Shown here in pieces: positions 59,975 to 64,000 of a stretch of 64,000 bases of DNA. The first letter of the stretch is position 1. Every line of letters begins with the position of its first letter. This DNA is from Anniella stebbinsi. Lineage: Eukaryota > Chordata > Lepidosauria > Squamata > Anniellidae. The notes beneath the pieces are model-generated. The model saw only the letters and a list, made by a program, of their open reading frames with translations. It did not search any database and was not told where the DNA came from. The translations under genes were made by a program, and so were the position numbers. The stretch spans positions 24,939,501 through 25,003,500 of the forward strand of contig JARDYH010000006.1 of assembly GCA_029215795.1 (NCBI GenBank), written 5' to 3'.

Positions 59975-60625
59975 CCTTTTTTGAAATGGGGGGGCACACA
60001 CTTCCCATCTGGCCTGGGCATATTACGAGCACTGCATGGCCCTGGATATTGGAGAAGAATGTGCAGGGGAAAGGTTCTGCTCCTCCCTCCCATGCTGAGC
60101 TTTAAATTGCACCCCACATCACTTTACATAGGTTGGATCTGCCAGTCACATCTAGTTTGGCTAAAAACATGTTTACTAGAGATTATGCCCTATTGAATTC
60201 AGTGGGACATCTGAATAAACATGTTTAGTATTGTGTTACACATTGCATCAATGGAAACAAATCAGCTTAAATCTAAGCACTCCGATTTGTGACTCAGACT
60301 GTTAGAGAAAGATTAAGTGATCAATTACCCTTGTGTGTAATCCTACAGACTATCCTACTGTATAATTATAATGTAATACCACTGAAACATTTCCTTCCAA
60401 CACAAAGTTTGATTAGCTTGTTTTGGTGAAAAGCAACTGAGGCATTGGTCTGTTGCTTTAATTTATTAGAGCAGGGGGCATATTTTCCATTGAACAAAGG
60501 CTTAAGGCTCAACAGCACTGGTTCTGCTCACAGGAGCTAAACACAAAGGGGCTGTTTGCAGGAAACAGCAGCCACCATGGTTTATGTTTTGTGCTCAGCC
60601 ACGTGATCCACAAATGTTTGAGCCA
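59975..60625. other. Intronic spacer
   Basis: Nothing recognised except a half copy of the small dispersed repeat at about 60165-60236 ('ctattgaattcagtggga'). Confidence 0.4.
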
Positions 60626-60629
60626 AGAA

Positions 60630-62310
60630 GAGGAAGCTTCTATGTGGCCGTTGGGGCCTTTACCTCTGCATTTGACTTGATTGATGGAGATTGTCTTTGG
60701 GATAAACTCTCACATACCAACACAGACAAGTGTTTATTGTTTTTGATTCAGAAACTTTACTCACATACTGACCTTTGAGTGTGTATATTGTCTGGCTCTC
60801 TCTCTGATAAAGTTAACACCAGAAGAGATGTTAGACAGGGTTGTTTACTGGCACCTTTCCTGTTCAATTTCTTTGTGAACAATTTAGTTTCTGATCTAAA
60901 TACCCGGGATTGTTTCCTCCCTTCTATTGGAACCAGAAAGATTCAGATGCTGCTATATGCTGACAATATGGCCCTCATATCTACTACACAGGTGAACCTG
61001 AGGAGACTCCTAAATAGACTAGGCAAGGCTTGTAGCCAGAAGAAACTGGTAATAACTATTCCAAAACTAAGGTTGTGGTTTTCTCTAGGAGAAAACACCT
61101 TCATAAATAGCACCTAGATGGACATCTGATTGAAGAATGTGCTAGCTTTAAATATTTGGGGATACATGTTTCAAATGATGGCAGTTGGAAATCTCACCTT
61201 TAGGCAGCAAAACTTTCAGCCTGGAGAACAGCAAAAGTAATTCTATCTTATGGGAGACATAAAGGTGGCACCGTAGTAGTCCCTGTTCTGAAGCTAAATA
61301 CAGCTAAGGTACTCCCCCAACTTCTATATGGGGTGGAGTTATGGGGCCAGGGACTTGCCCCAACTACTGAGATCATACAGAATACATTCTTGAAAGAACT
61401 GCTGGCACTCCCCCCTGGGGTACCCTCCCCTTTACTAAGGTTAGAAGTTGACTTGCCTTCCATTAAGGCAAGAATTCACAAGGCAATCATACTTTATGGG
61501 AAAAGACTGATGCATTTTGAGGAAAGCAATTTGGCGAAACAATGAGCCAATCTACACTACTGCTTTAAAATGGTTTATAACAGTTATTAACCGGTTTAAA
61601 ACTGTTATAAACAATTTTAAAGCAGTAGTGTAGCTAGGCTCAGTGTTTCACAGAACAGCTCGCAAAGGTGGATGGGCTTGCAGTTGCTTGGCACTGTCAC
61701 ATTCTTATTTAGAGGATGCTCAGATTCTTCTGGGCCACACGGATATATTTTTTTTTATCAGAAATTGAATTTTTAAGGCAGATTTCTATGAAAATGTACT
61801 TGCCAGCCAGCTGCAGGCCGTTTCCCCATGGTTTAGCCATGTTAAGAGAGAACAATATTTACCACAGCATTTTCAAGACCTGACTTTCCTTGCTCTCAGA
61901 AAGGCCTTTACTGCCCTCTGTTTCCAAACAGTGCCTACAGCTTATCTGGAGGGGAAGTATAAAGGGGTTCCCTACGCTCAGTGGACATGTATTTGTGGTG
62001 CGGGGGAGGTGGAAGATGTAGTACATTACTTGTTATGCTGCTCCTTGAATAAAGATATCAGGGATCATTTTCTGGGAGATCTTCTGAGAGCAAGAGCGGG
62101 TTGGCCCACTGCTGATACTATCTGTGATCTGTTAGCAGGTTATAGTAAAGTATTTGCAATCAAAGTTGCAACGTTTGCTGCAGAAGCTCAAAACATCTGT
62201 CAAAATTTTCTAAAGAAATCAGGTGTAGATTGCGGAAGGGATCACCTGCTATACTTTTCTGTTTTCACTGCTACTAGGGTCTGTATCATTTTTTCACTAG
62301 TATAAATCTC
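60630..62310 (+). mobile_element. Non-LTR retrotransposon RT fragment
   Basis: Plus-strand pieces in several frames: AFDLIDGDCLWDKLSHTN (60668-60720), RRDVRQGCLLAPFLFNFF and LLYADNMALIS (60818-60985), then LPQLLYGVELWGQGLAP (about 61312-61360). A C-terminal Cys/His segment WTCICGAGEVEDVVHYLLCC is at 61980-62045. Stops and frameshifts make it inactive. The RT core reads YADN instead of YADD. It is neither CR1 nor RTE/BovB by its motifs; the clade (I/Jockey-like or L1-like) is not resolved. Split by the MITE at 61543-61642. Confidence 0.7.
61543..61642. mobile_element. 'ctacact' palindromic MITE inside the LINE (100 bp)
   Basis: TGAGCCAATCTACACTACTG on the left and 'cagtagtgtagctaggctca' on the right form a near-perfect palindrome with 'ggtttataacagtt' / 'aactgttataaac' inside. 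Interrupts the LINE reading frame. Confidence 0.8.
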
Positions 62311-64000
62311 AGCTTTTTTCTCAGTTTGGTTCTTTTATATGAATTCTCTCTGAGTTTGTAAGGATTTTGGCTGGATTTTGGCTGGCATAGAGACATCTTG
62401 TTTTATTGTTGTGGTTGTAACAGCCTCTGTGCCATAGACAAAGAAAATGTATACAAATATATACCATGTTTTATTTAATCTACAGTGAGGCTGTGATGCG
62501 TGTAGGAAGCCTGTAGCCACCATTTTGAATATGCAACACCTGCTTGGGGTTGTCATGTAGTGCAAACTTGGCAAGCATGGCTTATGTGAGGGTTAAACAC
62601 TCCTCGCGTAACCCATGGCCTATTTTACGGTTATAACCACAAGTGGGAATTGCATGTGCTACTTGGTGTTCACATGCACTATAGCTCTTCGTAGCTTGAA
62701 TAATATACATCTGAACCTGGTGAGTGTGTTCTTTAATTCCTTCCTGCTCAGTGAGAACAGCAGTGAAGATGTGATGTGGCTGCTCATACCTATGGTCAAG
62801 GAAAGGCAGAAGAAAACAAGAGTAAACAGCTGCGATACAAATGGAAAGGAGACTCTGCCAGACTTCTGTTGCTGTTCACCCTAGAGAGGAGGGGGTTAAA
62901 TGAACCTTTGCCTGTTTGTTGACTTGCACAGGAAAGAATCTGTTATGCTGGGAACCAAAAGGGGAGTCCCTGTAGAGCTGGATTGAGCCCACGATCAGCT
63001 TATTCCTACCATAAAGATTCATGCTTTGTTGACAAAGTGGATTTGATTGTGGAGAAATTGAGAAGCTATATCAATTTCTGGGGGGAGGGGGAGACCTAGC
63101 ACACACATGTTTAAGGGATTCAGTGCTTGCTATTTGTGAAGCAAATAGCAAGCTATGTCACAAGCCACATAATGGACTTAGTTCAGAAAAGTATACAAGC
63201 AAGTGCTCAAATGTAACCAAGTTAATAATGTTGTTCACTTCAGTGCTTTTTAATGCCACTTTAAGCAGTTTTTCCACATTATTTTGCTAAATCAAGGCTT
63301 GTGAGGGTAATCTAGTATTAGCCATAATCTCTGGCAATTTAGCAGTGATGCTAGTTAACATATGCTTAGGGTGACCATATTTTGGAATCCAAAAAAGAGG
63401 ACAACATGGCTGGCCCTTAGGGGGGTGTCCACCCAAAAATAGCCTTGGTCAAGTCTGCTTTTACAGCACACAATTAAGACAAACCTGTTCTACATAACAT
63501 CTTAATGTGAAAATCACTGAAATAAAGAACCAGTAAGATATTCAATATATCTGAAATTTTGTTGTACTTTGAAACTTTTGCTATGCTGTGTTTGATAGAG
63601 TCTCCCTTTCCCTCAGATATCTTTTCCGACTGCAAATCCTTCACTGGATGACCATAGTCTCACCTTTCCTAACATTTAACACTCTTTCCCATCACCTTTC
63701 TCATGTCTATACTCACAGATTCAGCATACTGCTACCACTAAACAAATGAAGCAGTTGACAAGCACAGAAAAATCTAGTACAACAAACTAGCAACCTAACA
63801 TTCAGAAAGGGTATAACATACTATTACCCTACAAACATTAACCATAGGACACAATGGACTAAAGGCTTGTTGCAGTCACTTCTCACTAGCAACTCTTAGC
63901 TTGTTTCAACTTCTGGTTTATCAATGAGAAACTAATCCAAACATTTGTCATTATACCTCTGCTTCATTAGCCATGCAAACAAGACCATGGTCAGTAGCAA
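62311..64000. other. Intronic or intergenic spacer at window end
   Basis: No gene seen. 63368-63410 ('agggtgaccatattttggaatccaaaaaagaggaca') is one end of a hAT-type element like that at 5019; its other end was not found. No match to gamma constant exon 3 was noticed. Confidence 0.45.

Noticed and set aside
56322..64000. Gamma constant exon 3
   Set aside because: Looked for its conserved start and Lys-rich end; nothing matching was noticed, so it probably lies outside the window.

Overview
This is vertebrate genomic DNA holding the 3' part of a clustered protocadherin gamma locus (PCDHG), all on the + strand. Six large single-exon ORFs of about 810-820 codons each encode a signal peptide, six cadherin repeats, one transmembrane helix and a short variable tail. 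Each ends at a phase-0 splice donor. They are followed by two short exons that match the gamma constant region (residues starting [17 protein letters not shown], then [15 protein letters not shown]). The repeats (CR1, L2, GIY-YIG Penelope-like elements, a tRNA-headed SINE, a MIR-like SINE, hAT-type palindromic MITEs) point to a squamate reptile, probably a lizard. The species call is inference.

Layout: 2-2173, 3' part of an ordinary gamma A/B-like variable exon. 2174-17000, about 15 kb of transposons: a foldback element, an L2 relic, two Penelope-like elements on the minus strand, hAT MITEs. 17381-19825, the PCDHGC3 variable exon in a CpG island. 19826-28272, repeat-bearing spacer. 28273-30714, a C-type exon in the C4 position with one in-frame stop in EC6, followed by the relic of a duplicated 3' end (30826-31075). 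32498-34951, PCDHGC5. 36184-38637 and 39428-41866, two further C-type exons lying between C5 and the constant region. 45031-45089 and 56233-56321, constant exons 1 and 2. The 11 kb intron between them contains a CR1 element in antisense with a young CpG-rich MITE nested in it, plus several palindromic MITEs. Constant exon 3 was not found and probably lies beyond 64000.

How it works (family knowledge): each variable exon has its own promoter; the transcript is spliced from the exon's donor to constant exon 1, so isoforms share a cytoplasmic end but differ in the homophilic recognition ectodomain. The products are neuronal surface adhesion proteins for self-recognition and neuron survival.

Points deserving a second look: the single nonsense codon in the C4-position exon and its neighbouring relic; the two extra C-type exons downstream of C5; hammerhead-ribozyme-like core boxes at Penelope-element ends; a 346-bp CpG-rich MITE inside the CR1; and several MITE families with exact 8-bp target duplications.
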